Assembly: GCA_022315425.1 (NCBI GenBank)
Contig: JAIUPT010000038.1
Span: forward strand, 2,347,501-2,411,500
Source of the DNA: Pseudevernia furfuracea
Taxonomy: Eukaryota > Ascomycota > Lecanoromycetes > Lecanorales > Parmeliaceae
Length of the DNA: 64,000 nucleotides
Direction: 5' to 3'
Shown here: positions 23,230-33,062 of the stretch, one piece after another
Layout of the letters: each line of letters opens with the position of its first letter
How positions within the stretch are numbered: the stretch's first letter is position 1
Made by a program: the position numbers and the translations under genes
The notes under the pieces: model-generated
Database searches by the model: none
What the model saw: only the letters and a program-made list of their open reading frames with translations
Told to the model about the DNA's origin: nothing

Positions 23230-24168
23230 CTATAGTGAAGCAATAATGCTTGCAGAGTAGTCTGCTAAGTTACAGTCGAGACCAAAAGCCTCATACAAAG
23301 CCTCCGCCGACTCTTCCGTCGGAATATTCACCTTGAAGTAAGCGGGCGTGGCGTCACGATACTGGCCCACCTCCTTCAGCATTTCCATCGTAGGCAAGAA
23401 CACCCCGTCCGGTCCGTATGCCCTTCTCAGCTCCAGCGTGAAGGCGTCGGTGCTCCCGAACGTCAGGGGCCATTTGCCCATCCATGTCACAATCAGCTTC
23501 CGCGAAACCAACTCCGACAGACTGGCGAACCGTTGCAGAACTTCCACGTTGAGGGGGTTCATCCCCGACCCTGCGTCCTTCAGGTACAGTATGATCTTGA
23601 GGAGGAGATCCCTCGCGCCGTCAACGTCGCCGATGCCGAATTCAAGCAAGACGGCGTTTCGACTCTGATTGTGAATCCGTACGGCCTCAGGGTCATACGC
23701 AAGTTCGCAGGGGATTTGCGGATGGAGAAGATGGTTCGCCGGCGGAGAGGGCTTTTGTACGGCCGGGTCGGTCGACAACCATCCTAGACGATCCGCCTCG
23801 GATTCCAGCAACGCGTCCAGGTCTCCGGGGAGCATGGCGCAGATTCCCAAGTACATTCGATGCCGCGGCGCCGGAGAGCATGCTAGGATCTTGACGAGTG
23901 CCTGGAATTGAGCGTCCGACAGGTGGGCTAAGACGCTCTCCAGTTTGTTTCGGTGTTCGACACTGGCCTCAAACGGTGAATCGTATTTGACCTTGGTGCC
24001 TTGTAGCTCTAGAAAGACTTTGAGGGTATGATACGTCTTTCGGTATGTCGATTTAGTTGGCAGCCCGGTTAAAGATATGGATTCCTTGTCTCCTGAAGCG
24101 GTGCGGATGTTGAACGGTTCGCTCGAAATGGAGGGATGTGAGATAAGCTCGTCGATGGTCAAGTCCAT
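23230..24168 (-). CDS. Paralogous family, divergent copy B (312 aa)
   Basis: A single frame of 312 residues begins MDLTIDELISHPSISSEPFN. The N-terminus (about 1-60) looks like a short-repeat substrate-binding type start, but no domain is assigned. The C-terminal third is similar in layout to the other copies: a helix (LSELVSRKLIVTWMGKW) is followed by FTLELRRAYGPDGVFLPT, the counterpart of LDFTEAYAPDGEYLGV in copy D. The GPR/IYP block seen in copies A, D and E is not found. Copy B shares a RKALLKIL-like stretch (QALVKILACSPAPRH) with copy C. No intron is needed. Whether B is a true family member or only shares the C-terminal module is open. Confidence 0.55.
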   Translation of the reverse strand: MDLTIDELISHPSISSEPFNIRTASGDKESISLTGLPTKSTYRKTYHTLKVFLELQGTKVKYDSPFEASVEHRNKLESVLAHLSDAQFQALVKILACSPAPRHRMYLGICAMLPGDLDALLESEADRLGWLSTDPAVQKPSPPANHLLHPQIPCELAYDPEAVRIHNQSRNAVLLEFGIGDVDGARDLLLKIILYLKDAGSGMNPLNVEVLQRFASLSELVSRKLIVTWMGKWPLTFGSTDAFTLELRRAYGPDGVFLPTMEMLKEVGQYRDATPAYFKVNIPTEESAEALYEAFGLDCNLADYSASIIASL

Positions 24169-24831
24169 TCTCTCGGAAGAATCAAGAACACCGGTAGGAT
24201 TGTCGAGGTATCGTTGGGCACGTTTGGCAGACAGGCCCGCTTTACCTACGAGGCTTCACGTCTTGCTATTTGCAGTGTGGACTATGAGAGGGCTTGTCTT
24301 GAATCCACAAAGATTGAAAGTGGGAGGTCGGCGCTTTCTATACGCTCCATTGTGCGTTCGATAATCTCCAGAGTGCCTCGATAATCCGGTGAATCTGTTG
24401 TCGTGACGAGAATCGTTATCGGTTCGTATTGCGCGCGATGGGTATAGATTTTCGTGGAGACATCCGATGAAAGGTCGCCTGGTCAAAGAGGATGTAGCCA
24501 CAACCGCCTTAAAATGCGTAATGGCATTTGTGAGAGGCTCAAACCTGGCTGGCGCTATTGTGAAGATTGACCCGATTGAGCGGTCAAATGCACAGAACAT
24601 GTCGGAACTAATGGAGGTTTGGAAGAATGCAATGTTGCATGCTTCCAAATGTAAAGTCTACCAGCAGCGAAACATGAAACACATGCATCAAGATTTGATC
24701 CTAGGGAAAAAGGACTTCTGTGGCCATGCCAAATCTACGTGAGTCGAAATTCTAGACGATCTCACAATTTTTTCCCCGAGTGTTATGTCCAAGGATCCCT
24801 AATATCGGAGAAAGATCGTGGATGTTTCAGA
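24169..24831. other. Intergenic gap
   Basis: Small frames on both strands at 24256-24742 have no recognisable features. No gene is supported. Confidence 0.4.
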
Positions 24832-26607
24832 TCACCTTTTTGTTCCAAATCGGTCTCTCTCCCCGATCGACCTCCATGCTGATGATCTGGCTTCAAGGTA
24901 TGCACCACTATCGATCGCCCTCTTGATGCCGTAGAACCCACTGAAAGGCCACAAGGCTTTCAGCCTGGAATCCAGACTTGTCCCAATTACCTGTTTGCCG
25001 CCATCAGCAGCCGTCTTGACCTTGTCGTATGCGCTTGACAATGGTGCCGCGTCGTACTTCTCGCGGAGTGCGTCGTACCATTCTCGGTCGTAGATGTCCC
25101 AGAACTCTTCTTCACTGTAGTATGTCTGCGCATAAAGCCACTTCATGCCACCCAGCTCTCGAACTTTACCCTCAAGATCGCGATTGGCTTTCACGAAGTC
25201 GTCAGGTTGAGAAGGACCCCAGCCGTAGAGGCCAATGTTGAGCATCGGCTTCAAAGCCTGGCCATTTGATTCTGTTTCCTTCAAGTGGGGATGCATAGCT
25301 GGTTGCGGACTCTGACGGAGAGGGCAAAGCCAGAGCGGCCATATACCGAATGCTCTGTCCGTGTACTCGACGAATTGCTCGGCAGCCGAATACGAAAACA
25401 CTAGATCCTGAATTATGCATTTCTTGGATTGTCCACTGGCATGCAGTGCGGTGTACATCATCCGAGTGTGCAGAAAGTCGTCGAGCCACCAGCGTGTAAA
25501 AGTGTTGAAAGGCATCTTGAAGTAGTCGAAAGCAAGGGCTCCGACCCAGAAGCCGCCACGATCGTATCGGAAAAGGTACTCAGCCAGCGGAATAAGCTCT
25601 GTGGTTGAATCTTTCTTGCCCGATACCACGTCCTTGACATGGAGATAAAACCAAGAGTCGTTAGCATCGCTGAAGCGATTAACCGGAGCGGTATTCTCCT
25701 GGGTGTCTGTCATACGGCCTGCCATGACAGCGCCTTTAGTTTTCGAGAAGAGGATACCATCAACGTGGTCGACCCCAGGATCGGCAGTGACTTCCTCGAT
25801 CTTTTCAATGGCCTCAGCTATACTAGAAACCGGGTAATACGTGGTCTCGACGTACTTCTTCGCCTCGCAGAGTTGTAGTTCGATTCGCGTCGTGACGCCC
25901 AAGCTGCCAAGTGCACCCGCTGCTCCGTGAAAAAGATCAGCATTCTCGCTGTCCGAGCAGTCAACTACTTTCCCATTTGCGAGCACCATTTCCACATTAT
26001 TGATGGTGCGGTTGAAGAATCCATGCTTGAAGGAGCTACTCTCCCCAGACGTGCCTGCGTAGCCGCCTCCGACCGTAATGCCAGGGAACTCCATCACGAC
26101 AGGCGGGATCAAGCCGTACTTCATCGTCTCTTCCACCAGCCTATCCATGGGTACATTGGGCTCGACCAAAGCAGTCCGGTTCTCTGGATGAATACTTAGG
26201 ACGTGGGAAAGGGGACTCGTATCCACATAGTTGTTACGTGTGATGGTGGATTGCCGGGTACTATTCGTAGAGCCATGATAGATGCGAAACTTTTCCTTTC
26301 GATCGTAGAAATCTCGCACGCTGGCCGCAATGCGCTGAACGGCTCTATCGTGGCTATGTGACACGGCTGCTTTCGCAGCAAGGGAGAGGCACCGAGTACT
26401 CTTTCCATTTAGTAGGACGGGAGAAGGCGCCGCTTGCACCCGGATCGCAAGCAGCAAAGGTCGCCCATTGGCAATCCATGCAGGTGTGTGAGGCCTCATG
26501 CACGCGGACTGGTGGAAGTATTGTAGCATCTTTTCATGCCGCAAAGAGGTCGGCAAACCTTCCCCAGACAAACGACAAATGTTGGTTGTCGTCAGAAAAT
26601 TTGGCAA
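24832..26607 (-). CDS. FAD-linked oxidoreductase, Delta24-sterol reductase (DHCR24/DIMINUTO)-like
   Basis: A 591-residue single frame. Family similarity starts at about residue 86 (HDRAVQRIAASVRDFYDRKE). The PCMH-type FAD-binding domain follows: HPENRTALVEPNVPMDRLVE, EFPGITVGGGYAGTSGESSS, NVEMVLANGKVVDCS and GAAGALGSLGVTTRIELQL. The C-terminal half has family blocks such as YDRGGFWVGALAFDYF, FWDIYDREWYDALREKY and SRLKALWPFSGFYGIKRAI. Related enzymes reduce the C24 double bond of sterol side chains using FAD and NADPH. Fungi make ergosterol without this step, so the substrate here is uncertain. The first 85 residues do not look like the family; the real start may lie downstream or be supplied by an unseen exon. 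Confidence 0.8.
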   Translation of the reverse strand: MPNFLTTTNICRLSGEGLPTSLRHEKMLQYFHQSACMRPHTPAWIANGRPLLLAIRVQAAPSPVLLNGKSTRCLSLAAKAAVSHSHDRAVQRIAASVRDFYDRKEKFRIYHGSTNSTRQSTITRNNYVDTSPLSHVLSIHPENRTALVEPNVPMDRLVEETMKYGLIPPVVMEFPGITVGGGYAGTSGESSSFKHGFFNRTINNVEMVLANGKVVDCSDSENADLFHGAAGALGSLGVTTRIELQLCEAKKYVETTYYPVSSIAEAIEKIEEVTADPGVDHVDGILFSKTKGAVMAGRMTDTQENTAPVNRFSDANDSWFYLHVKDVVSGKKDSTTELIPLAEYLFRYDRGGFWVGALAFDYFKMPFNTFTRWWLDDFLHTRMMYTALHASGQSKKCIIQDLVFSYSAAEQFVEYTDRAFGIWPLWLCPLRQSPQPAMHPHLKETESNGQALKPMLNIGLYGWGPSQPDDFVKANRDLEGKVRELGGMKWLYAQTYYSEEEFWDIYDREWYDALREKYDAAPLSSAYDKVKTAADGGKQVIGTSLDSRLKALWPFSGFYGIKRAIDSGAYLEARSSAWRSIGERDRFGTKR

Positions 26608-27196
26608 TCCTCAAAATCTCGACCAAAACAGCATCAACCAGGACGTTTATGAGTTCTTTAATAATCTTCCTGCGCAAACTTTCGTCTTGAGTGACCGAAT
26701 TTCTCGGGTTGATGCCCAGAATTGACGTGAGAGTGAGAGGGTCCAGCGCTTCAGACTGCTACCTTTGGCTAACAAGCTGCATGAAAGTGCACGTCGTTTT
26801 GGAGCATTAATCCTGGATCACCTGCCGTTCCTCTTATTGGTTTCTCTCTTATCTATAGTTACGGAACCTACACCGCCTCGCCTGCTTCCGACGGCCCTAC
26901 AGCCTCCTCAGATGGCACACCTAGATACGCGATACAGCCTACGGACGCTACCCGTAAGAAGTCGCCGTATGGACAGGCATGAGAAGGGTTTCAAAAGTTA
27001 GGGTTGGGGGCATTGTAAATCGGAAATACTGGATGAGACTACACGTCGCAGTGAAAAGGGTGATAAGACATGGCTGGATATACTGGGCACAGAGATGGAA
27101 CGAGGATGGGGCGGCAAGCAACGCTGCAGGAACAAGCCTTAACATCAGGTAAGAAGCGACGAGACAGCCTTCGAAGATGGACTTCATCTCGAGGAT
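26608..27196. other. Intergenic gap between oxidoreductase and candidate ORF
   Basis: Overlapping short frames on both strands. No domain or splice pattern is convincing. Confidence 0.35.
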
Positions 27197-27586
27197 TCAT
27201 ACCTTCCAGCCGAGGTTGGGAATGGGAAAGCTGTGGCCCGGCTGTTTTGGGCGGGTTAGCGGATGGGCAAACCGTCCGGAGGCGATCCCATCGTGCAAGA
27301 ACAGACGCGAAAGGAAGTATTTGATCTGGACTGCGTGACATCGGTCTTCGAGATTCAGGTCGTTTCTTCTCCAAGTATGGCTGGGTACAACGGGTTCGAC
27401 CACGCCACCCCAGAGGAAGCGCAAGTCGTGAATAGCCGCAGGGAAGTCTGAAAGCTGTACAGCGCACAAGGGGCTATCCACAACGGAAGTGGTTGCATAA
27501 GGTTCATTGATTGCAGGCCTAGGATCAGGGCAAGAGCCCAGATCAATTAGGAACTCAAAGAATAGCCTATGCTCAACGTACAGATT
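27197..27586 (-). CDS. Possible exon of an unrecognised protein
   Basis: A minus-strand frame of about 130 codons is open from an acceptor-like CATCAG at 27587 to the stop at 27197. It reads as ordinary globular sequence, for example YVEHRLFFEFLIDLG, FPAAIHDLRFLWGGVVEP and HAVQIKYFLSRLFLHDG. A good donor (GTATGA) follows WK just before the stop, so further exons may exist toward 27000. No family is recognised. The frame could be chance. Confidence 0.3.
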   Translation of the reverse strand, partial: NLYVEHRLFFEFLIDLGSCPDPRPAINEPYATTSVVDSPLCAVQLSDFPAAIHDLRFLWGGVVEPVVPSHTWRRNDLNLEDRCHAVQIKYFLSRLFLHDGIASGRFAHPLTRPKQPGHSFPIPNLGWKV

Positions 27587-28085
27587 CTGATGATGTCTTG
27601 ATGGTGAGAAGATGGGCCTGCGTACCGCAAGTCGATAGCACTATTTCTAGTCCCTCGGTTTCCGATAGCATCATAGAACAGTAGTGGTCCTGGATGGAGA
27701 CTGGAGCTGGGTGACAACTCTGGCTTTGGTTTCCTGTCTTTCAGGGACATTCACCCCTCTTGCATTACCCCAACTAAGGGTCTCTCAGTGTATCGAGAAG
27801 AGGGTTAGTCGAATCCCACTTACTTACACTCAACACACTCTTTGTGTTTGTGAACAAGTATATGTGCATTAGACCTTGAACAATGATCAGTATGTACACG
27901 TACTCGCTGCGTAGCCTTCCTGGCTAGGGACTGCTCCTGCATCTTGTTAGGCTCAATCCCTGGAACTGAGTCAATTCGGGTCCCTTCGTGGCATGATGAT
28001 CTTATTCATTTGATCAAATGCACCGGGGAACTGCATAAAAGTATCCTGATACTGTCAAGACTACCATTTTTTAGGCTCTCTAAGC
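27587..28085. other. Intergenic gap upstream of HET-type pseudogene
   Basis: Probable promoter side of the HET-type gene starting at 28086. Nothing else is recognised. Confidence 0.4.
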
Positions 28086-29244
28086 ATGGATCACATCCCA
28101 GCTGTTCCCTCTCGAACAGTCGAAGGCTTAGAGACAGTCCCTTATGTGTGCGAAAAGTCATATGATGGGGGTCGCTTCTTGACCTATCCAGTCAGAGAGA
28201 ATGAGCCTCAAATTTTACCCGATATAGCAGACGAACCAGGAAAAATACTCCTCTGGGAATATGAAAAGCATCACCCAACTTCGGTCAAAGATTTTGCAGC
28301 CTTTTGCAAGACCTGACTCTTCTTTGGCTTGATCAATGAATTGCTAGGCAATGTCTACAAGAGATTGTGGTCGTTGATGCCTGCCGCTGTTCGTGGGATA
28401 CCCAAAGATATCTTGTTCCGCCTCGGACCTAGACTTAGAGAAGAAGGTTATAGATGGGCACCTTCCTCGATGCTGCACTACGAGGGCAGCAACGCAGTCT
28501 TAGATACGATGCGGAAGGGAGACAGTCAAAGGACCCCAACTCAGCACGGCCTTATAGTCCGAACTCTCCGGCTACCATATGTGGTTTCCACAACACCGAA
28601 GTTGGTAGCCTACCAATCCGTGGGGTATTGTCTAGGATGAGAATACATTCTGGATGAGAGACGATGAAGCACGTTGGTATATTGTACGTCGTCGATGGCC
28701 CAGCGCAGAGGGCGACTACTTGTCTAAGGAAAAATTCAGCGGTGTCATGCCAAACTATATAAACTTGTGGGTCACACACCTCGAAACCGACTTCCAAGCC
28801 CGGTCACCATATGGCTTTAAAAGGTGGAGCACCGCACTCTTGACCAGACTGGTTCAAGAGAGCTATGAAGGCAAGTACGTTCAATCATACATGCACATCC
28901 AAACAGCTTTACTCCGAAAAGCCTCCTGCAAAATGTTTGAAGCTGCATGTCAGGACGCGCAGAAGCTCGCCGAGAGCGCTCCAACGCAGAAACTGGCAAA
29001 TTTGGGCAAGGACGGAATAAACCTGGAGTCGCCGGAATACAAAGCCGTATTTGACACCCTCGAGCCGGAAATCTACCGCATTGCTGCACATAGGAATAGT
29101 GACCTTGCAATGACTACTGTGAGACAACTTTCTGGTGAGGATCACGATCAATTGTTTGGAGCTATCGTTGGGATGATATTCATTGGCCACTACGCTATCA
29201 TGGGACCTAGAACGTTGGACAACCAGCAATGGTATGTTGACTGA
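28086..29244 (+). pseudogene. HET-type incompatibility gene lacking the HET core, with stops and a frameshift
   Basis: The start MDHIPAVPSRT, then VPYVCEKSYDGGRFLTYPV and LFFGLINELLG, match the N-terminal flank of one class of fungal HET-domain proteins. Next comes AAVRGIPKDILFRLGPRLRE with GYRWAPSSMLHYEG, which in that class follows the HET domain. The 100-200 residue HET core expected between them is missing. A TGA at 28314-28316 interrupts FCKT*LFFGL, where the family has Trp; TGG to TGA is a single G-to-A change. A frame change and a TAG occur near 28610-28640, after which NTFWMRDDEARWYIVRRRW resumes in another frame. The C-terminal flank is present (SGEDHDQLFGAIVGMIFIGH, then MGPRTLDNQQWYVD and the stop). 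HET proteins trigger cell death on non-self recognition. Confidence 0.7.
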
Positions 29245-29393
29245 ACGCTGTTAATCCCTTCGACCAGCAACTGGCGAGCGCCAAAAAGGCAATAGTGATT
29301 ACATGAGGCAGATCTGTTGGCTAAATTGTCCTCGGCAGGTTGATGCTGCTTCATTCCGCCGACTCTTACGCCTTATAATATCGTAAAGTCATT

Positions 29394-30095
29394 TTGGAAA
29401 AGAGACAATGTTCTCAAGGAATCGAGAACAGGAACATCTCAGTATTATGGCGGATGCTGGGCAACAGCCATATCATTTCCGAAGACCTCCACCGTAAAGC
29501 GCCTTTTGAACACTTCATATGGCTGGAAAGAATATTGCGGTACTTCGGGTTTTATCAAGGGTCCATGGGAAACGGAACGAGAAGAGTGATGCGTGAAGAC
29601 ATTTACAGATTCTGTACTCTGTTCGGTTGTAGCTCGCAGAGTCGTCGTAAAGCCCTCCTCAAGATCCTCACAACGCCCAGAAAAGATCCCGAGACTAGGA
29701 AGAGTGCATCGAGCACCCAAAATCTCCAGCAAATCAGGATGGGGGCGCTCAAATGGATGCAGAAGGATACCGATTACACAGACGAACATTTCTGCCATTT
29801 CGTGGACAAAATTTCAAAGATGGCGGATCCCCGGGGCATCGATAATCTACATGTCCTGCGCGAACATTTCAACCTACGTAAAATAGCACTAATGGACATG
29901 TGGAACCGCAATACCCATGATATCAAAAAGGTGCGACTAGATCATCTTTTCCTGGATACAACCGAGGCTTTTGCTCCTGACGGCGAATATCAGGGCGTGG
30001 AGGCTGCCAAAGTGGTGTCAGCTATCAGCTGTGCACTGGCCGAAACGTGTGAAGGTTCTGGCGCCGAACGAGGACTTGGTCAAGGAGATCACTGA
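29394..30095 (+). CDS. Paralogous family, copy C (C-terminal module, probably truncated)
   Basis: A 233-residue frame. The C-terminus carries the family motif LFLDTTEAFAPDGEYQGV after a helix-rich lead-in (LREHFNLRKIALMDMWNRN), as in copy D (LTMTWWEKFYEVALLQLDY before ILDFTEAYAPDGEYLGV). The N-terminal half (WLERILRYFGFYQGSMGNG, SQSRRKALLKILTTPRKDP) is unlike copies A, D and E but recalls copy B. No GPR+IYP block or clear upstream exon is seen, so the copy may have lost its 5' part, or begin in an undetected exon. The tail after SCALAETCEGSGAER looks out of frame with the usual FCYGRPAEF end and may reflect a frameshift. Confidence 0.45.
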   Translation: MEKRQCSQGIENRNISVLWRMLGNSHIISEDLHRKAPFEHFIWLERILRYFGFYQGSMGNGTRRVMREDIYRFCTLFGCSSQSRRKALLKILTTPRKDPETRKSASSTQNLQQIRMGALKWMQKDTDYTDEHFCHFVDKISKMADPRGIDNLHVLREHFNLRKIALMDMWNRNTHDIKKVRLDHLFLDTTEAFAPDGEYQGVEAAKVVSAISCALAETCEGSGAERGLGQGDH

Positions 30096-31079
30096 GCTCG
30101 TCATGACAAAGATGCTATGAAGAGTAAAACATGGAGCAGTGGGGCGAGGCACGGTACGGAGATGATAGGAAGCGTACGAGATTGTTTCACTAGAACAATA
30201 ATCTGGCAGCAAAGTGCCTACGCTTATTGTACTGCATCGATCTCGACAAATCGATAAGACCATTTCCATCAGGTGATTTCGCGCAAAGCGATCATCCTAT
30301 CCAGAGACTCCAGGTGCTCAATGGCAATGAAGGGCGGGGGTCTGGATTGACATGAACTTCAGCTGTGTTGTACTACTCGTCACGATATGTCCAAATCAAA
30401 CACAAGCTAATAATCTACGTTTGCGATACAAAACCTCGTATTTCATCACATGTCGCTTAGGCTTTTTTCGGGTAAGTACAACTGCAATTTCAGCTTCATC
30501 CTTTTACATCCTGTGTGCCTGCTTTCCTTTGAGATCTCGCACCCGGCGGACAAAGGATATTTTTATGAAGCGAAATAGTGCCACGATGAATATCACTTTC
30601 ACTCTTCACATACCCCTGGATAATGGGTGCTATTCAAAAGCATGGAGCAAGTCAATGAACTTTGACGATGAACATCACTTTTGCCAACCCCGGCATACTG
30701 GCCATCATGCCAGGGTACAAGACGTTCGCTATAAATATAAATGCTCCATCTCTGCGCCCTCTTCTCTCCTCAAGGCTCACCATAGACCATATATCAACTC
30801 CTCCATCAGTCTCATTTGTGTTACGGGCGTACCCCGCATCCCTTTGACACACCTTCCTTTAACACTTCCATTTTAAGGATTAGCGTGTCATGGCAGGTTG
30901 CCTTTGCCATACATATATGGCCTTCACTTCCTGTACATAGTTGGTCTCTATCTAGTTGTCTTATTCAATACACCTACATGACTTGACTCTGTACTGGTCC
31001 TGACATTTTGGAGCAGTCTCGCAAAGAGAGCGCGCGACTTTTGGCTTGACAAGCTCCCTTTGTCATCCACACATCCAAA
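30096..31079. other. AT-rich intergenic region
   Basis: Low-GC sequence between copy C and the hAT-like element. The frame at 30352-30876 has no domain and no codon bias that I can see. No gene is supported. Confidence 0.45.
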
Positions 31080-31087
31080 GCCACAGA
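31080..31087. repeat. Left 8-bp target-site duplication
   Basis: GCCACAGA, identical to 31851-31858. Confidence 0.8.
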
Positions 31088-31850
31088 TAGGGTTGGCGAT
31101 AGTTGCAATCGTTGGTTGTCAGGTCCAAACTGCACCAATCTCTTGATTTTTAGCTAGAGCCGACTATCAGTTGAACTGTCAGTGAAGCAGTTTTAATAGC
31201 TAAAAAATCAAATTTTCGCTGATTAAGGCCTCTGAGGCCATTTTTGATGCTATTAATAGTGTATCATAGCAGATCTAATGAAAGAGAAGAGTTCTGCTTA
31301 CTTCTAATTTTTTAGATTCATAACAGGAGCTTTTATTATCGTATCTAAATTCTTCTGCGTGAAGAGATTCAGTCGAAATCACGACTTTAAATATTTCACG
31401 ACCTCTATAGTAGTGGCCACAAGGCGATAACGCACATTATCAATAATCTTCTTTGCTGTAGAAAAGAGATGTTTCACCTTCGAGGGCATAGCTGATATCG
31501 ATAAAGAAAATCGAGTCCGTTGAGCCGTGTTAGTCCATCATTTCAGCGCTATTGACGTATCATTATCGATGATCCTCATATCGATACATCCTTTAAACTT
31601 ATCCTTAATGTGTTATGTGGAAGAAATGTGTTAAAGAAAGAGTGTTAAAGAAGGACTAGTGTAAGTAAGTCCTACCCGGCTTGACAATAATTACTGAACA
31701 CCGCCAAAACTGCCAGTTGAATCAGTTAGTTTTCAGATCAAAACCACATCAACTGTCAGCTGCCAGACTTCAAACTGCACTGTCAACCGCCAAAACCAAC
31801 TGGTTCAACTGTTGGTGGAACAGTTAGTTGATTGACCAACGCCAACCCAG
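31088..31850. mobile_element. Degenerate hAT-like DNA transposon (763 bp)
   Basis: The element starts TAGGGTTGGCGATAGTTG and ends CGCCAACCCAG. The reverse complement of the end is CTGGGTTGGCG, so the termini are inverted repeats of about 10 bp. The 8 bases GCCACAGA flank it on both sides (31080-31087 and 31851-31858) as a target-site duplication. Eight-base duplications and CA/TAGGGTTGGC-type ends are characteristic of hAT elements. Subterminal copies of AACTGTCAG/AACTG-type motifs occur at both ends. Inside, the minus strand keeps a 36-codon frame resembling the hAT C-terminal dimerisation region. The element is AT-rich, far too short to be autonomous, and sits directly upstream of copy D. 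Confidence 0.8.
31379..31489 (-). pseudogene. Residual hAT transposase C-terminus
   Basis: The minus-strand frame reads KHLFSTAKKIIDNVRYRLVA followed by TTIEVVKYLKS and a stop. This matches the hATC dimerisation pattern (x-R/H-x-FS-x-A ... RxRL ... T-x-E-x-x-x-x-LK). The rest of the transposase is not recognisable. Confidence 0.6.
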
Positions 31851-31858
31851 GCCACAGA
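31851..31858. repeat. Right 8-bp target-site duplication
   Basis: GCCACAGA, identical to 31080-31087. Confidence 0.8.
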
Positions 31859-33062
31859 CAGCGCGGAGATCAACTACTTTCGAGGGAATGGCTCTGGGTA
31901 CGTACTAAATGAACTACTCAAGTTCCAGGCTAACAAGCGACTCGTTGAACTAGGCGTAGATGGTTGGGGCGATCGATTCTCAACAACACCCACCTTCGAG
32001 GACTTATGGTACGCTCTCGATGTCACGAAGCGCGCTTCTCTCCTGGACTGCATGGCTCAGGATGCCAGTGTAAGCGCGGCAACCTTGGCCTCTTCCCTCA
32101 GCCGCCTGAAGCATTATGAGGGCACATCCTTAGTTGATCTCTTGGTCGAGTCTTCGATTTCCCAGTTCCGACTCTATGTCAGGATCTGTTCAATCGATCG
32201 ATCTTTCGTTCCCGACGATCAGCTCTGCGACAAAGACGCTATCATCATTGAAACTTTTGAAAAACCCCCAGAACGGAAAGAAGATATCAGAGCAACGCTC
32301 GATGCCGACTGGGAAGTGGCATCATTAGGCACGTCTACCAATAATGCACTAGACAAGGCAGAGGAAACACCCGAGGATCCTGTCCCAGATGCAGCATCGT
32401 CGTCTCTCCCAGCATTCGAGCCAGCAGACCCAAAGATCCGACAGCTCATCCACAACCTACCTTCAGAGCTCCTGCTGCTCATTCAAGACAACCTTCTTCA
32501 TCTCACCTTGGGCCCGCGGCGTATCTATCCCTTCAAGGAGCATTTGAATGTCGACGTCTTCGAGGCGCTAGACCACCAACTCCTAGCAAAATACCAGCCC
32601 ATTTTCTTCTGCGATAACATCTGGGCCATAGGTCAAGGTGATCGCGATGATAGTGTTGCATTCCTGGACCATATGCCAGTTGCTTTGAAACAATCGATCC
32701 GCAAGGTTGAGCTTTCCTTCACCACCCACGACCACGTTCAACGTTCACTGGACTTTTACTTTGATGAAGATGCACAAGATATGAGGAATGCGCTTGAGGT
32801 CCTTCGGAGCTATCGAGACGAATGCGCTGCCTTTGTGTGCAGGCTCACTATGACCTGGTGGGAGAAATTCTATGAGGTGGCCCTTCTTCAACTGGACTAT
32901 TGCATCCTGGATTTCACGGAGGCTTATGCACCCGACGGCGAGTACCTTGGTGTGCAGGTTGCACGAACCCTGTCTTCATTTTGCTATGGTCGGCCAGCAG
33001 AGTTCTTCATCTACGCGCCGACCCAGGATTTGGCGGACCAGATTTGGGACCTCATGTATTGA
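31859..33062 (+). CDS. F-box-like paralogous family, copy D
   Basis: The first ATG of the frame is at 32052 (336 residues). The same frame is open upstream through TFEDLWYALDVTKRASLLDC back to the hAT border, and the FEDLWYALDV block is shared with copy E, so coding sequence begins before that ATG. No in-frame ATG exists between the element and 32052. Blocks in order: FEDLWYALDVTKR; an acidic linker; an F-box-like LPSELLLLIQDNLL; LGPRRIYPFKEHLNVDVFEA; LDHQLLAKYQ, NIWAIGQGDRDD, FLDHMP; KVELSFTTHD; MTWWEKFYEVALLQLDY; and LDFTEAYAPDGEYLGVQVAR. It ends CYGRPAEFFIYAPTQDLADQ. Copy D is the best-preserved member. Function is unknown. Its 5' end is either spliced to an exon upstream of the element or has been lost. 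Confidence 0.65.
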
